Shown: positions 61,564 through 64,000 of the stretch, in pieces | Layout: the number at the start of each line of letters is the position of its first letter | Numbering within the stretch: position 1 is the stretch's first letter | Source: Quillaja saponaria | Lineage: Eukaryota; Streptophyta; Magnoliopsida; Fabales; Quillajaceae | Length of the DNA: 64,000 nucleotides | Direction: 5' to 3' | Assembly (NCBI GenBank): GCA_029379385.1 | Contig: CM055605.1 | Location: 6,855,001 to 6,919,000 of the forward strand | Notes under the pieces: model-generated | What the model was told of the DNA's origin: nothing | The model's input: the letters and a program-made list of their open reading frames with translations, nothing else | Database searches by the model: none | Translations under genes and position numbers: made by a program

Positions 61564-63417
61564 AATGAATTTATTTATGTGTGAGAAAGTTGGGTTAGAA
61601 AAGTATATGCATGTAGCAGTATTGATAAACAAGTAGTTTTTATAAAAATACTATAAATATATGTGTTAAGTTACAAAAAATACAATATATAATATTTAAA
61701 ATATTCTAAAAATAACAAGATATTTATTGCATATCGACCATCACTATATTAAATACAATCATAACTTTTAATATGATAATATTGAAAAAAAAAATTTCTA
61801 ATGGGTGTCCTAAGGCCACTTGTTATAGTGTAATAAATACTATCTTTAGAAATTGAAAATTTCTAAAATTAGCAACTTGTGTATTAAATATCACTTAAAT
61901 TATAATTAATTACTGTAATTAATAATATAAAATTTTCATTTATAAAACATTAACACAAGGCACTCGTTAGAAAAAAATTTATTAAAAAAATAATTTTCAT
62001 TAAGTTCTAAATACATTATTTTAACAAGTACTATAAAAATACTAAAAAATATTATAAATAAATATATATTTGGTACAATCATATCGAACTTTCGCACATA
62101 CAACCACTCATTTTTAAAAAAATTAAATAAGATCACACACATAGCCATTTTTTGATAATGTATATTTAAAGTATGTTGTTATACATTATTTTTGTAAGGT
62201 AAGTTTATTATGACCAAAACATATGTTTTCTTAGAAAAGACAAAAGAAAGAAATAACAAATGCTAGCGTAACAATTTTCAATTAGAATATTTACTGGATA
62301 TGATGGTCACTATCGTTGGGACTTGCCAAAGACTATATTAAACACCACAGGGCCCCACCGCCACAACCACCATCGCGCGATCAACTAGAAGATGACGAGA
62401 AACCCCATTAGGATTCACCAAACGACATCCACCATTGTTGCGACTTGTCAGAGATGATGCAAACACCATCGAGACTCATCAAAGACAATGACAACCACCA
62501 TCAAGAATCGTTGGAGACGACGATCAAGTGCTAAAAATATAATTTCAATTATAATTATTTATATAATTCAAACTCATAAGTTGTAATTCTAACAAATTCA
62601 AATTCTATAGAATTGAAATGATTTTGCAATTTTAATTTCAATTCCATTTCTATGCATTCAAATAGGCCTTAATGAATTTATTTATGTGTGAGAAAGTTGG
62701 GTAAGAAAAGTACATGAAGGTAGCAGTATTGATAAACAAATAGTTTTTATAAGGAAAATACTATAAATATGTGTCAAGTTACAAAAAAAATACAATATAT
62801 AATATTTAAAACACTCTAAAAATAACAAGATATTTATTGCATATCAACCATCACTATAATAAATGCAATCATAACTTTTAATATGATAATATTGAAAATA
62901 ATTTTTCGAACAGATATCCTAAGACTACTTGTTACTTGTTACAGTATAATAAATACTGTATTTAAAAATTAAAATTTTCTAAAATTAGCAATTTATGCAT
63001 TAAATATCAATAAAATCATGATTAACTATTATAATTAATAATACAAAATTTTTATTTATAAAACATTAACACCGGCACTCGTTAGAAAAATTCTATTAAG
63101 AAAATAATTTTTTGAAAGTTCTAAATACATTATTTTAAGTACTATAAGAATACTAAAAAATATTATAAATAAATATCTATTTGATAGAATAATAACGAAC
63201 TTTCGCACATATAACCACTCATTTAAAATAAAATAAAATAAGATCATGCACATAGCCATTTTTTGATAAATGTATATTTATAGTATGTTGTTATACATTA
63301 TTTTTTGTAAGGTAAGTTTATTATGTCCAAAACACCATATGTTTTCTTAGAAAAGACAAAAGAAAGAAAGAAAGAACAAATGCTAGCGTAACAATTTCCA
63401 ATTAGAATATTTACTGC
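61231..63417 (+). repeat. Direct tandem duplication of about 1.07 kb
   Basis: Copy 1 is 61231-62295 and copy 2 is 62296-63417. They share CACAACCACCA, GATGACGAGAAAC, CATTAGGATTCACCAAACG, TTTCTATGCATTCAAATAGG, GTGTGAGAAAGTTGGGT, ATGCTAGCGTAACAATTT and AATATTTACTG at the ends. Copy 2 has an extra stretch of about 60 bp near 62,490-62,545 and a few small indels. No gene is inside. Confidence 0.85.
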
Positions 63418-63500
63418 AAGAGGGCAACACAATTCTTACTATGAACTTGTCCACATTATGTTAAATAGTTTCGCCAACTCCCATGTATAAATCCAATTTA

Positions 63501-64000
63501 AAAGCATCTTACTTTTCCTTATTCACACGCAGCTTTGGCGTTCATGGGTCTATACAGCAAGCACCACTCCACTTAGCTAAACAAAACGCAAGCTTCCAAT
63601 TTTTGCAACTTCTGTCAGATTCTTGCTTCAATTGGGCTTCCAGATGAGGTGGGAACGTCAATGATGTGTCTCTGATTGATTTCTATTATATTTTCAAACT
63701 CCTCTGCGGCTCTGCTATTGCAGTGATTAGTAACTAGGTGAGTTTTTCTTATTCGTCCACCTTGAGCTTCTTTATTATTCCTTAAGTACTTTCATCTTTC
63801 AAGAATATAATAGTTAACGTTTGGTGCTTAATCTAGAGCTTGTTCCATTTTCTGGGTTTGCTCTCTTACACGCTGATTGTTGTTATGGGTTACTCGTTTC
63901 AGCGATCACCTGTTGTGTTTGGTTAAATTGTTATCTGGGGTGACCAGGATAAGGTTTCCCGAAACATAGCACGCCTGGGAAAGCCTTCTACTCGTTCACA
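63501..64000 (+). other. Possible 5' untranslated region of a gene beyond the right edge
   Basis: Base composition becomes balanced, with CACGCAGCTTTGGCG and a CT-rich leader. A possible GTGAGT donor follows ACTAG at 63737, and a CGTTTCAG acceptor lies before 63901. No open frame continues to the edge with certainty; the first ATG (63643) opens only a short frame. I read this as a leader with an intron of a plus-strand gene, with low confidence. Confidence 0.3.

Larger units (their letters stand above)
59241..63500. other. AT-rich intergenic region with large tandem duplication
   Basis: No gene was recognised. A T23-like tract is at 60481-60503, a TIR-like element at 60879-61563 and a tandem duplication at 61231-63417. 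Open frames in both copies of the duplication are shadows. Confidence 0.6.

Noticed and set aside
61936..63259. Paired 70- and 67-codon minus-strand frames
   Set aside because: They are similar only because they lie in the two copies of the tandem duplication; AT-rich with no domain.

Overview
This window looks like nuclear DNA of a dicotyledonous flowering plant. The evidence is spliced genes with plant-type GT-AG introns in AT-rich non-coding DNA, two large pentatricopeptide-repeat (PPR) genes, a DUF1645 gene, a plant thaumatin-like gene, a bHLH gene of the bHLH18/19/20/25 type, a SAUR relic and an Au-type SINE. I cannot fix the species. There is no operon, phage, CRISPR array or bacterial-style system here.

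Layout, left to right. 1-7,704 (minus): a METTL25/RRNAD1-like methyltransferase gene whose 3' end lies beyond the left edge; its introns hold a SINE and a compact TIR element. 9,664-10,923 (plus): a single-exon DUF1645 gene with an overlapping upstream ORF. 10.9-15.1 kb: intergenic, with a GTCCC microsatellite and a run of 31 C. 15,115-16,859 (minus) and 17,318-18,216 (plus): a divergent pair, a Snapin-like BLOC-1 gene and the tiny two-exon ribosomal protein eL41 gene. 20,687-22,390 (minus): a P-class PPR gene. 23,978-26,026 (plus): a DYW-class PPR gene. 27,033-27,884 (minus): a thaumatin-like gene with a GC-AG intron and a one-base frameshift. 27,996-29,112: a probable non-autonomous Helitron. 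30,934-31,257 (plus): a seed-maturation/LEA-like frame broken by two in-frame TAA codons. 32,554-37,863 (plus): a nine-exon ARM-repeat plus BTB gene like Arabidopsis At1g04390, with a frame-breaking segment that can be spliced out. 40,507-42,599 (minus): a three-exon bHLH gene. 44,794-52,751 (minus): a five-exon PAT1-like mRNA-decay gene carrying a long-TIR element and a run of 32 G in one intron. 53-64 kb: mostly AT-rich repeats, a badly disrupted SAUR relic (58,614-59,240), a 1.07-kb tandem duplication, and what may be the 5' untranslated part of another plus-strand gene at the right edge.

The genes are unrelated housekeeping and regulatory loci: RNA modification, translation, organelle RNA processing, mRNA decay, membrane trafficking and transcription. 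They do not form a pathway. The most informative signals are decay and repair events: the removable frameshifted segment in the BTB gene, the duplicated splice acceptor in the same gene, the two clean nonsense codons in the LEA-like locus, the split SAUR and several undescribed non-autonomous transposons. Exon joins were worked out by hand from splice sites and reading-frame phase and agree in phase throughout, but no transcript data were available.
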